Source: CAYZED01 sp964477445
Lineage (GTDB): Bacteria; Bacillota; Clostridia; Lutisporales; Lutisporaceae
Direction: 5' to 3'
Assembly: GCA_964477445.1 (NCBI GenBank)
Contig: CAYZED010000001.1
Location: 62,001 to 126,000 of the forward strand
Length of the DNA stretch: 64,000 nt
The notes below the pieces were generated by a model. The model was not told where the DNA came from. It worked only from the letters and a program-made list of their open reading frames with translations, and made no database searches. Below, piece after piece: positions 53,364 to 61,523 of this stretch (position 1 is its first letter; each line of letters opens with the position of its first letter). A program made the translations under genes and the position numbers.

Positions 53364-53564
53364 ATGGAAAACATGAGTGTTCTAGAAATCATTAAACTTT
53401 TAATGCCGGTGATATTGTTGCAGTATGGATTGGCGCTTTTTTGTGTATATTTAATTCTAAAAAACGGAGTCAGGAATTTGAACAAAATAATCTGGATACT
53501 AATAGTGGTATTCGTAAACTTATTGGGTTCAATATGTTTTCTGCTCTTTGGAAGGAAGCGTTAA
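53364..53564 (+). CDS. YxlE-like PLDc_N small membrane protein
   Basis: A 66-residue protein with two TM helices (LLMPVILLQYGLALFCVYLIL and IWILIVVFVNLLGSICFLLFGRKR). The WILIVVFVNLLGSICFLLFGR ending is the PLDc_N family mark, as in YxlE of the B. subtilis sigY operon. It is 3 bases before the ABC ATPase gene. In B. subtilis YxlE takes part in SigY control; here the role is inferred from its neighbours. Confidence 0.8.
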   Translation: MENMSVLEIIKLLMPVILLQYGLALFCVYLILKNGVRNLNKIIWILIVVFVNLLGSICFLLFGRKR

Positions 53565-53567
53565 TTT

Positions 53568-54491
53568 ATGATATCAATAAAAAATTTGATTAAGAATTAT
53601 GGAGAAAAAGAAGTTCTTAAAGGTATAAATATCGATGTTGCAGAAGGCGAAATATATGGATTTATTGGACATAATGGGTCAGGGAAATCTACTACTATGA
53701 ATATTTTAGCCGGACTAATGAACTTTCAGAGTGGTCAGTGCAAAATTAACAACAAAGAAGTACAAAAAGGTAAGTCTATGCTTTTTAAAGAACTCGGATA
53801 TTTACCAGAGGAGCCGCGATTTTATTTGTATATGAACTCGTGGGAATACTTAGAGTTTATTGGAACAATGGGCGGAAAAACTTTGAAAGAGTGCAAAGCT
53901 CGCTCGCTTGAATTGCTCGAAATGGTAGATTTAAAAAATGACTCAAAAAGAGCTATTGGTGAGTATTCGAGAGGGATGAAACAACGTCTAGGACTCGCCG
54001 TAGCAATGTACCATAACCCCAAAACACTTCTTCTTGATGAGCCATCATCCGCACTTGATCCGATAGGTCGAAAAGATGTAGTAAATATTATCGAAGAACT
54101 AAAGAAACAAGGGAAGACGATATTTTTGTCAACACATATTTTAGGTGATGTTGAGCGTGTTTGCGATAGAATTGGGATTTTGCATGGCGGGAAAATTGTT
54201 GTTGAAGATCAATTAGATACAATTCTGAGTGAGTATATTCAACCAATTTATGATGTCGAGTTTGATGAAATACCTAGTGATGAATATATTAATAAATTGA
54301 AATTGATGCCTTTCGTGAAGTATGTTGAGAATTCAGAAAAAATGATTTCTGTTACCGTTGGCAACCCAGAAACTGATGGGAAAGAAGTTTTGAATTTTAT
54401 ATCCGCTTCGGGAGGAAGCTTTTTGAGCATTAAATTGAGGCGCAGCAGCTTAGAGGACATTTATATAAGGGTGGTGAATCATGGTGAGTAG
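53568..54491 (+). CDS. ABC transporter ATP-binding protein (YxlF-like)
   Basis: A 307-residue ATPase. Walker A GHNGSGKST, signature EYSRGMKQRLGLA, Walker B LLLDEPSSALDP and switch His in STHIL are intact. The C-terminal ~90 residues form the accessory domain typical of the CcmA-like DrrA/YxlF group of two-component exporters. The gene overlaps the permease gene by 11 bases. Its substrate is not known. Confidence 0.92.
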   Translation: MISIKNLIKNYGEKEVLKGINIDVAEGEIYGFIGHNGSGKSTTMNILAGLMNFQSGQCKINNKEVQKGKSMLFKELGYLPEEPRFYLYMNSWEYLEFIGTMGGKTLKECKARSLELLEMVDLKNDSKRAIGEYSRGMKQRLGLAVAMYHNPKTLLLDEPSSALDPIGRKDVVNIIEELKKQGKTIFLSTHILGDVERVCDRIGILHGGKIVVEDQLDTILSEYIQPIYDVEFDEIPSDEYINKLKLMPFVKYVENSEKMISVTVGNPETDGKEVLNFISASGGSFLSIKLRRSSLEDIYIRVVNHGE

Positions 54492-55254
54492 TTTTAAGGC
54501 TTTCTTCAAAAAAGAAATGATAGAAGGTTCGAGATCATACAAATTTCTTATTCTGGCGATAGGCATACTTTTCTTTGCAGTTCTAGATCCTGTAACTATG
54601 AAATTGCTTCCTGTTATACTAAAAGGGCAATTTGGAGCGCTCGATTTTGGCTCGCTAATCGATATTAGTCAAAGGGGTGTAATGGCATCTCATGTTAAGA
54701 ACCTTTTCCAATTGAGTACTTTGGTAATATGTTTTACTCTAATGGGAATAATCGCAAGTGAAAAAACTGAGAAAACGCTTACGATACCAGTGTCGATGGG
54801 GGGTAAGCTTTCGGCCGTCATTATTGGAAAATGGCTACTTTATACAGTTTATTTATCGATAATTGTTATTTTGGGCATGACATTTACATATTTTTATGCT
54901 GGGACGTTATTCAAATTTGACTTTGCAAATATTTATCTTGTTTTGAAAGCAGGATTGATTTATTCTTTATTCTATAGCTATGTTTTAAGTGCATTAATAA
55001 TGCTGAGTAGCTTATTTAGGAATTCATTTATTTCTGGAATTACGGTATTAGTTACTACTTATACAATGTCAGGTTTGGGATTTTTGTTTCCGAAAATATC
55101 GAAATTTTTGCCAGTAAATATTTTGGATACAGCAAATAAATTCAGCGACTTAAACGCATCGGATTTTTATGTTTCATTGTTATTCACGTTTCTTTTTATA
55201 TTTTTGTTTTTATTTGTATCAATTAGAAAACTTTCTTCGGATGAACTAGTTTAA
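54481..55254 (+). CDS. ABC transporter permease (YxlG-like)
   Basis: A 257-residue permease with six TM helices of the ABC-2 type, with the cytoplasmic ASEKTEKTLTIPVSMGGKLSAVIIGKW segment common to NatB/YxlG-like proteins. GGGTGG precedes the ATG at 54481, inside the ATPase gene. Works with the upstream ATPase to export an unknown compound. Confidence 0.9.
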   Translation: MVSSFKAFFKKEMIEGSRSYKFLILAIGILFFAVLDPVTMKLLPVILKGQFGALDFGSLIDISQRGVMASHVKNLFQLSTLVICFTLMGIIASEKTEKTLTIPVSMGGKLSAVIIGKWLLYTVYLSIIVILGMTFTYFYAGTLFKFDFANIYLVLKAGLIYSLFYSYVLSALIMLSSLFRNSFISGITVLVTTYTMSGLGFLFPKISKFLPVNILDTANKFSDLNASDFYVSLLFTFLFIFLFLFVSIRKLSSDELV

Positions 55255-55294
55255 GCGAGATTTTTATAGTATAAAGATGAAGGGGTGGTTGCTA

Positions 55295-55873
55295 TTGGAA
55301 GAAAAAGACTTGATTAAAAAAGCTAAAGATGGCAACCGAGCATCTCTTGAAGTTCTATTAAAAGAGAGCTACCCGATAGTGTTCGGATATTTAATGAAAT
55401 TATGCAGAAACGAAGAAATTGCAAAAGATATCACTCAGGATGTTATGGTCAAAGCGATTGTTAGTTTCAAGAATTTTCGGGGTAATTCCAAATTCTCAAC
55501 TTGGCTTGTGTCGATTGCAATAAATCAGTTTAAAGATATAAATAGAAAAAATCAATTTTTTGTTGCTGAAAACATCGACAACAAAATGGATCAGATCAAT
55601 AATCATCATGGGAATTCCATTGAATCAGCTGAAGATATTTTTATTAAGAAAAATGAAAGTGCCCAGATAATGAGTATAATTGATGATTTACCAGAAGCCC
55701 AAAAACAAACGTTTATATTAAAGCATTTTTATGATTTTTCTTATGAGGAAATCGCAAAAGTTCTTAAATGTCCAATTGGTACAGTCAGGTCAAGATTGTT
55801 TAACGGAATCAAAAAGATTAGAGAAATTTTGAGTCATGATAGCGAAAAGCTAGAGAAGGAGGAATTATTTTGA
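55295..55873 (+). CDS. ECF RNA polymerase sigma factor (SigY-like)
   Basis: A 192-residue extracytoplasmic-function sigma factor. Region 2 (MKLCRNEEIAKDITQDVMVKAI; KFSTWLVSIAINQFKD) and region 4 (ALPEAQ-type segment DLPEAQKQTFILKHFYDFSYEEIAKVLKCPIGTVRSRLFNGIKKI) are clear. TTG 55295 follows GGGGTGG by 7 bases; the ATG at 55277 overlaps nothing better and has no upstream site. Genes on both sides match those of the sigY operon of Bacillus, so it probably transcribes this operon itself. Confidence 0.9.
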   Translation: MEEKDLIKKAKDGNRASLEVLLKESYPIVFGYLMKLCRNEEIAKDITQDVMVKAIVSFKNFRGNSKFSTWLVSIAINQFKDINRKNQFFVAENIDNKMDQINNHHGNSIESAEDIFIKKNESAQIMSIIDDLPEAQKQTFILKHFYDFSYEEIAKVLKCPIGTVRSRLFNGIKKIREILSHDSEKLEKEELF

Positions 55874-56307
55874 ATAGTAAAAAAATTGAAAATCTTAAGA
55901 ACCAACTTACAGACGTGTTCTATGGCGAAGAGTCAATGACAGATGAACTTCAGACCCGGCTAAATGATTCAGAAGAATTGAAAGAACACTGGAATGGTAT
56001 GGAGTTTTTGCATAAAAATTTAGAATCGAAAGTTGAAAATGATAAAGAAATAATTGGCAGAATACCAATAGAAATTCATGTTCAAGCAGCTTTTGCAAAT
56101 GCAGAGGAAGTAATTAATGATCGACTGAAGAAACGTCAGTTTATATTATTTCTTTTGATTGCATTTTTGCTTTTTACGACTATGGGAATGTTAATTATAT
56201 CAGGAAATGAAGGATTCGTTATATGTGAGCAGATTGCATTATCCATATTCATGATTTCAATAACTCCATTTATAATAAAACACAGACAGAAGAAAGAAGG
56301 TTTGTGA
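55870..56307 (+). CDS. Putative anti-sigma factor (YxlC-like)
   Basis: A 145-residue protein with a ~90-residue soluble N-terminal part and two C-terminal TM helices (FILFLLIAFLLFTTMGMLII and IALSIFMISITPFIIK). It lacks the zinc-finger HxxxCxxC of common anti-sigma factors. TTG 55870 overlaps the sigma-factor stop and GGAGG lies 7 bases upstream. By position it matches YxlC, which restrains SigY in Bacillus; sequence similarity is not obvious to me. Confidence 0.65.
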   Translation: MNSKKIENLKNQLTDVFYGEESMTDELQTRLNDSEELKEHWNGMEFLHKNLESKVENDKEIIGRIPIEIHVQAAFANAEEVINDRLKKRQFILFLLIAFLLFTTMGMLIISGNEGFVICEQIALSIFMISITPFIIKHRQKKEGL

Positions 56308-56308
56308 T

Positions 56309-56527
56309 ATGAATGAAATTAAGCTGTCAGACCTTAGCACGATTCCTGTTTTTGTATGGATAATACTAGCGATTTTTATGCTAACGCAAGGAATTTTGGT
56401 TTACAAAGACGCAGAAAAACGTGGAGAAAACAAGTGGCTATGGGGTTTCTTTGCGCTTCTTAATACTTCGAATGGGTTAATATATCTTTTTATAACGAGA
56501 AAAGTATGGCGCAAATTTATGAAATGA
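56309..56527 (+). CDS. YxlD-like small membrane protein
   Basis: A 72-residue protein with two TM helices (FVWIILAIFMLTQGILVY and LWGFFALLNTSNGLIYLFI) joined by a charged, Trp-bearing loop KDAEKRGENKW. It starts one base after the upstream stop. Position and layout match YxlD of the sigY operon; role unknown. Confidence 0.65.
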   Translation: MNEIKLSDLSTIPVFVWIILAIFMLTQGILVYKDAEKRGENKWLWGFFALLNTSNGLIYLFITRKVWRKFMK

Positions 56528-56585
56528 CATCTGCAAATAATTTTGCTATACTTAAAAATAGCAAATTCATTTGGAGGGTATTAAC

Positions 56586-57518
56586 ATGAAAAGAAGAATT
56601 ACCGACATTACAAGTATTATTTTAAATGACTCAAGTGATCCGATTTTTGCTTTTAATCGCGAGGGTGAGTATCTTTACGTGAATAATGCATTTTCAACTC
56701 CATTTGAGAGAACTCCAGAAGAAATAATCGGAAAAAAGATATGGGATATTTTTCCTGGAGAACAAGGTGATCATAGATTCAAAGCAGTAAGGCAGGCTTT
56801 TGAAACTTTGGAGATGGTAGTTCTTGAAGTGAAGGTCGAAACTGAGAAGGTCCGTCAGTTTTATATTACAACAGTTAAGCCAATAATAAGCGACGATGGA
56901 AGTTGTAATACTGTTATTTGTATTTCAAAGAATATTACTGATAGAAAAATTATTGAAGAAGAATTGGAATTATCCAAAAGAGATGCAGATATGAAAAATA
57001 TTGAACTTGATAAGTTGGTCAGGGAACTTTATCAAAAGTCTATTAGTGACGGATTAACGGGTATTTTCAATAGAAGACATATAATTGATATTCTTTATCA
57101 TGAAATAGAAAGATCGAAAAGGTGTAATAGCGAATTAGTGCTAATTATGTTAGATGTAGATCATTTTAAGTCTGTAAACGATAAATTTGGTCATCTTGTG
57201 GGCGACAAAGTACTTATTAAGATTACTACGGCTATTAATGAAGTAATTGGTGAAAAAGGCTTCTTAGGGCGCTATGGTGGAGAAGAATTCTTGATTTTGA
57301 TTCCAGGACAAAATAGAGAGATCTCACTTGAATTAGCTGAGAATACGAGAATAGAAATAGAAAAAAAATGTTTCGAAGAACATTCTGTATGTGCCACGGT
57401 TAGTTTGGGAGTAGCTTTTTATAAAAATTATACAGTTGATGAATTTTTAATTGCTGCTGATGAAGCATTATATAAAGCTAAAGCTAATGGAAGAAACCGT
57501 GTGGAGGTCAGTAGCTAA
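56586..57518 (+). CDS. PAS-GGDEF diguanylate cyclase
   Basis: A 310-residue cytoplasmic protein. An N-terminal PAS domain (~8-125, DPIFAFNREGEYLYVNNAF) senses a ligand or redox state; the C-terminal GGDEF domain (~155-310) has the active-site GRYGGEEF at residues 229-236 and SDGLTGIFNRRH. No RxxD inhibition site precedes it. It should make cyclic di-GMP without tight product inhibition. ATG 56586 follows GGAGGG. Its stop overlaps the next gene's start by one base, so it is coupled to the sigma-54 activator. Confidence 0.92.
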   Translation: MKRRITDITSIILNDSSDPIFAFNREGEYLYVNNAFSTPFERTPEEIIGKKIWDIFPGEQGDHRFKAVRQAFETLEMVVLEVKVETEKVRQFYITTVKPIISDDGSCNTVICISKNITDRKIIEEELELSKRDADMKNIELDKLVRELYQKSISDGLTGIFNRRHIIDILYHEIERSKRCNSELVLIMLDVDHFKSVNDKFGHLVGDKVLIKITTAINEVIGEKGFLGRYGGEEFLILIPGQNREISLELAENTRIEIEKKCFEEHSVCATVSLGVAFYKNYTVDEFLIAADEALYKAKANGRNRVEVSS

Positions 57519-59101
57519 TGTCAGAGAAAATAGTAATAAAAAGCTCTGGTGAGAGGAGTCTATACCCCAACAGTACTATGTATGGAAGTATTTTAGCAAC
57601 ATTGATAGAAAACATTGACTTGGGAATTCATATTGTTGATAGAGAGGGAGCTACGATATTTTATAATCAAGCCATGGCGGACTTGGAAGGATTGGACATA
57701 AAAGAGGTTATGGGCAGGAATATTTTAGAGATATTTCCTTCGCTTACTTTTGAGACTAGTACTTTGTTAACAGTTCTAAATACAAGAGAATCTATGATTA
57801 ATAGAGTTCAAAATTATGTTAATAGTTATGGTGGAAAAATAACCACGATTAACAGTACTATACCGATTTTTGAATACAGTGATGGTTTTTTTGAAATTGC
57901 TTGGAATGAAGCCACTAAACCAGGTGAAAAATTCATTACAGCCGAGGATCGACTTAAAAAAGAAAACAACATAAAGATTAATAAAAAAAGTAAAGACAAG
58001 AAAGTTATCGGAGCCATTGAACTTGCAAAAAATATTACTAGAGAAAAAGAACTAAGCGAAAAACTTGATATATTGCGGCAGGAGCTTGCTCATTTTGAAT
58101 CAGAAGAAAGTTCAGGAAAAGGATATACTTTTCAGAGTTTAATAGGTAGTGATGAAAATTTTCTCAGAACTGTTGAGAACGCGCGAAAGGCATCTTTGAG
58201 TTCTTCTACAGTACTGATCTACGGAGAAACTGGGACTGGGAAAGAATTATTTGCTCAAAGCATTCACTACAGTAGTGACAGAAAAGATAAGGCGCTAATT
58301 GCACAAAATTGTGCCGCACTGCCAGAGACTTTGCTTGAGGGGATTTTGTTTGGAACAGTAAAGGGTGGATTCACTGGTGCGATTAACAGACCAGGTCTCT
58401 TTGAGCAAGCAAATGGTGGAACATTAATATTAGACGAAATAAACTCAATGGGATTTCAACTCCAGGCTAAACTGTTAAGAGTGCTACAAGAAGGTATGAT
58501 TAGGCGTATAGGTGGGTTGAATGATATTCCCGTAGATGTTAGAATCATTGCTACAACTAATGAAAATCCTGAAACCTTAATAGAAAATTCAACTTTGAGG
58601 AAGGATTTGTTTTACAGACTTAATGTAATTTCTTTGAGTATACCCCCGCTTCGCGAAAGAATTTCAGATTTGCCAGTTCTTTCAGAGTACTTTATAAAAA
58701 AGTGTAATAGATTCTTGAACAAAGATGTTTGGTACATGTCAAATGAAGTAAAAGAAGCGTTTTTTAATTACAATTGGCCAGGGAATGTTAGAGAGTTGGA
58801 AAACATGATAGAGGGTGGGATGAATATGCTCACTATGGGACATGTTTTGAAATTGGAACATTTACCTGATTTTGTTCAAGAAAATTTTAGGAAAAATAAG
58901 CCTGTCCAAATAAATCTAAATTCAAAAGATATTCAAAATAGAGGTCTTGATGAAATTATATCTGAACTTGAACGGGAACTAATAGAAAAATCCATTTTAG
59001 AAAATGGACGAAACATAACAAAAAGCGCCGCCTCACTAGGTATTAAGAGGCAAACGCTTCAGCATAAACTCAAAAAGTACGGGATTAATTATAATTTATA
59101 G
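57518..59101 (+). CDS. rocR: RocR-like sigma-54-dependent activator
   Basis: A 527-residue regulator: PAS domain (~20-125), AAA+ domain (~205-440) and C-terminal Fis-type helix-turn-helix (AASLGIKRQTLQHKLKKYG). Walker A is GETGTGKE; Walker B GTLILDEINSM; the loop meeting sigma-54 is GGFTGA where most have GAFTGA. The wording VKGGFTGAINRPGLFEQANGGTLILDEINSM is that of RocR-type regulators of arginine/ornithine use. The nearest plus-strand target is a sigma-54 promoter at 60341 ahead of ord. Upstream PAS-GGDEF gene is coupled by a one-base overlap. Confidence 0.88.
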   Translation: MSEKIVIKSSGERSLYPNSTMYGSILATLIENIDLGIHIVDREGATIFYNQAMADLEGLDIKEVMGRNILEIFPSLTFETSTLLTVLNTRESMINRVQNYVNSYGGKITTINSTIPIFEYSDGFFEIAWNEATKPGEKFITAEDRLKKENNIKINKKSKDKKVIGAIELAKNITREKELSEKLDILRQELAHFESEESSGKGYTFQSLIGSDENFLRTVENARKASLSSSTVLIYGETGTGKELFAQSIHYSSDRKDKALIAQNCAALPETLLEGILFGTVKGGFTGAINRPGLFEQANGGTLILDEINSMGFQLQAKLLRVLQEGMIRRIGGLNDIPVDVRIIATTNENPETLIENSTLRKDLFYRLNVISLSIPPLRERISDLPVLSEYFIKKCNRFLNKDVWYMSNEVKEAFFNYNWPGNVRELENMIEGGMNMLTMGHVLKLEHLPDFVQENFRKNKPVQINLNSKDIQNRGLDEIISELERELIEKSILENGRNITKSAASLGIKRQTLQHKLKKYGINYNL

Positions 59102-59890
59102 TTTGTAATAATACGGTTTTAATTCTTTGAAGTAGCAGGCGTATTTATAACCTTGCTCTTTTAGAATATCAATGTTTTCCTTGAAAAGATATCCAATATC
59201 AGCTGGCCTGTGTGCATCAGAGCCTAAAGTTATTATTTCACCACCAAGCTCGTGAAATAGTTTAGTGGTTTTTGGTCCTGGTGTTGAACTACTAAGATTA
59301 TATCTTAGACCAGAAGTGTTTATCTCGATTCCTTTACCCTTTTCGATAATTATTTTAAAAATTTCAGTTAATCTTTCTTGAACATCTTCGAATTTATAAT
59401 CATCGTCTCTTTTATGTATATATCTTCTTATTACATCCAAATGCCCGAAAACACTGTAATCATCGTAATTTTTAACACATTCTAATAGATCGGCATAGTA
59501 AAAATCAATAAGCTTAGCACTGCTTACATTATCTCTGAAATTTTGAACGTACATATCAACTCCACTTACAGAGTGTAAAGAAGCTATCACAAAATCGAAA
59601 TTCTTTCCTTTTAAAAAGTTTGAGCATTTCTTTAAAATGTGTGGTTGTAATCCTATTTCAATTCCTGCCATAATGTTGAAATCACTTAATTCGGATCTGA
59701 CATTATTTATAGATTCCATATAGGGCTCATAATTGAAATCAAAACTCATAGTCGCAGATGGATAGTCAATATCGAGATGATCTGTAAAACATATCCCTTC
59801 AAGTTTTTTGTTTTTTGCGGATTTTGCCATTTCAAGCATGGAATGCGATGCATCCTCTGAAAAGCTTGTGTGGCTGTGCATATCAAACAT
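59096..59890 (-). CDS. PHP-family histidinol-phosphatase-like hydrolase
   Basis: A 264-residue phosphoesterase of the HisJ/HisK type. The metal motifs are MHSHTSFSEDA at the start, FTDHLD, GIEIG, ASLHS and GHLDVI, plus ITLGSDAH near the end. ATG 59890 follows GGAGG closely; the ATG-rich upstream frame to 59980 has no ribosome binding site. It converges on the activator gene with a 6-base overlap. No other histidine genes are nearby, so the true substrate may differ. Confidence 0.88.
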   Translation of the reverse strand: MFDMHSHTSFSEDASHSMLEMAKSAKNKKLEGICFTDHLDIDYPSATMSFDFNYEPYMESINNVRSELSDFNIMAGIEIGLQPHILKKCSNFLKGKNFDFVIASLHSVSGVDMYVQNFRDNVSSAKLIDFYYADLLECVKNYDDYSVFGHLDVIRRYIHKRDDDYKFEDVQERLTEIFKIIIEKGKGIEINTSGLRYNLSSSTPGPKTTKLFHELGGEIITLGSDAHRPADIGYLFKENIDILKEQGYKYACYFKELKPYYYKL

Positions 59891-60122
59891 AGTACCTCCA
59901 AAATATAGAAAAGTTTCATTTAGTCTGTATAAATTTAATATCGTGACAATATTAATTAATGTTTTGACTGTATAAATCAAATTTTTAACTGTATAAATTA
60001 TAACTTAAATAGACCAGAGATGAAAGGGGTTCATATATAGCAAATAGATTTGCGTCAATTATTATAAAAAGTAATAGAATTTCACAAATGAAGAGCAAAT
60101 ATGAGCGATATAACTTACAATC

Positions 60123-60156
60123 GCAAAAATAATTGCGGCAAAGCAAATTATTTTGC
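60123..60156. promoter_or_regulatory. Possible upstream activator site for the RocR-like protein
   Basis: GCAAAAATAATTGC (60123-60136) and GCAAATTATTTTGC (60143-60156) form a near-perfect inverted repeat, about 185 bases before the -24 box, a typical distance for a sigma-54 activator site. Confidence 0.55.
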
Positions 60157-60340
60157 ATTAGAATATTATTTTCTTTAAAGGAGTTTTTTTGTTTTATATT
60201 ATTGGGAGATATAAGATGCGGTTTTTCTTAGAAATTAGTTAAGTAATGAAAACTATTGAATCCAATTTTACTTAGACTTACAGTATGTTATGAATTTTTT
60301 TGGAAAAAGATAAAGAATAAATTGGGAATAAAGACATATT

Positions 60341-60355
60341 TGGCACGAATTTTGC
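60341..60355 (+). promoter_or_regulatory. Sigma-54 promoter of ord
   Basis: TGGCAC (60341-60346), 5-bp spacer, TTGC (60352-60355), followed by T: a full match to the -24/-12 consensus TGGCAC-N5-TTGCW. It lies 45 bases before the ord start. Confidence 0.92.
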
Positions 60356-60399
60356 TAATTATATTTATGAACAAAAATATAATTGGAGGTAATCGAAAT

Positions 60400-61452
60400 A
60401 TGAGAAAAGAAAACGTAAAAGTTATTATCTGGGGATTTGGTGCTATGGGAAGTGGAATGGCAAAAATGCTTCTTAAGAAAAAAGGTGTAGACATAGTTGG
60501 TATCATTGATAGAAAAAAATATGTAGGCAGAAGCATGTATGAAATACTTGATGCAGAGCAAGGAAGTCATCCGGATGTAATAGTTGGAACACTTGATCAG
60601 GTAATGAAACCAGCAGCTGCTGATGTTGTGCTCTTATGTACTGATTCTTTCACAAAAAATGCTTATGAAAAAATAAAATTAATTTGTGAAAATAAAATGA
60701 ATTGTATTTCGACTGCTGAAGAAATGGCATATCCAAAGGCTCAAAATCCAGAATTAGCAGAAGAATTAAACAAAATTGCCAAAGAAAATGGCGTTACAGT
60801 TCTTGGTACTGGAATCAACCCAGGTCTAGTAATGGATCTTTTGGTTTTAATATTTACAGGGGCTATGGAAGAAGTTGAGCATATAGTTTCCAGAAGAGTA
60901 AACTCTCTTTCACCTTTTGGTCCTGCAGTTATGGAAGAACAAGGGATTGGACTTACATTAAAGGAATTTGAAGATAAGAGAGCAGAAGGACATATGGCAG
61001 GTCATGTAGGTTTTGCTGAATCGATAAATATGATAGCGGATGGTATTGGTTGGAAACTCGATAGATTTGAACAATTTATGGATCCTATTATTACAAAAGT
61101 GGATAGAAAATCACCTTATGGATTTGTTAAAGCAGGTGACGTTACTGGTGTAGCCATGACAGCAAATGGATACGTTGATGGAAAAGTGAAAATCGAAATG
61201 GATCATCCACAACAGATCGAACCACAACTTGCAGGAGTGAACACAGGAGACTATGTAATAATAAAAGGAACTCCAGATATAAATATGGTTAATTCTCCTG
61301 AAATTGATGGTGGACTAGGAACAATAGCTATGTGTGTTAACATGATACCACAGGTAATAAATGCTAGACCTGGAGTAAAAACAATGTTAGACCTACCTGT
61401 TCCAAGAGCAATTATGGGAGATATGAGAAACCTAATCGATATTGAAGATTAA
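60400..61452 (+). CDS. ord: 2,4-diaminopentanoate dehydrogenase
   Basis: NAD(P)-dependent enzyme of oxidative ornithine degradation: converts 2,4-diaminopentanoate to 2-amino-4-oxopentanoate and ammonia. 350 residues. A Rossmann nucleotide-binding start (VIIWGFGAMGSGMAKML) is followed by a dihydrodipicolinate-reductase-like fold. ATG 60400 has GGAGGT 9 bases upstream; upstream in-frame codons lie before the promoter and are not real. Followed by an aminotransferase and by ortA-ortB, which act next, so identification by context is strong. Confidence 0.92.
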   Translation: MRKENVKVIIWGFGAMGSGMAKMLLKKKGVDIVGIIDRKKYVGRSMYEILDAEQGSHPDVIVGTLDQVMKPAAADVVLLCTDSFTKNAYEKIKLICENKMNCISTAEEMAYPKAQNPELAEELNKIAKENGVTVLGTGINPGLVMDLLVLIFTGAMEEVEHIVSRRVNSLSPFGPAVMEEQGIGLTLKEFEDKRAEGHMAGHVGFAESINMIADGIGWKLDRFEQFMDPIITKVDRKSPYGFVKAGDVTGVAMTANGYVDGKVKIEMDHPQQIEPQLAGVNTGDYVIIKGTPDINMVNSPEIDGGLGTIAMCVNMIPQVINARPGVKTMLDLPVPRAIMGDMRNLIDIED

Positions 61453-61523
61453 AATATTTCTTTTGAAGATTCGAAAAAAAAAAATAAAAAAACTATATAG
61501 GGAAAAATCAGGAGTAAGTAAGA

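Larger units (their letters stand above)
59891..60399. other. 509-bp intergenic control region upstream of ord
   Basis: No gene is seen. Contents: an AT-rich stretch with several GCAAAT/ATTTGC words, a long inverted repeat (60123-60156) and a sigma-54 promoter (60341-60355). This is the size and layout of a region for an activator bound upstream and looped to sigma-54 polymerase. Confidence 0.75.

Noticed and set aside
60256..60399. 48-residue N-terminal extension of ord
   Set aside because: It would lie across and upstream of the sigma-54 promoter; ATG 60400 has GGAGGT and gives the Rossmann start.
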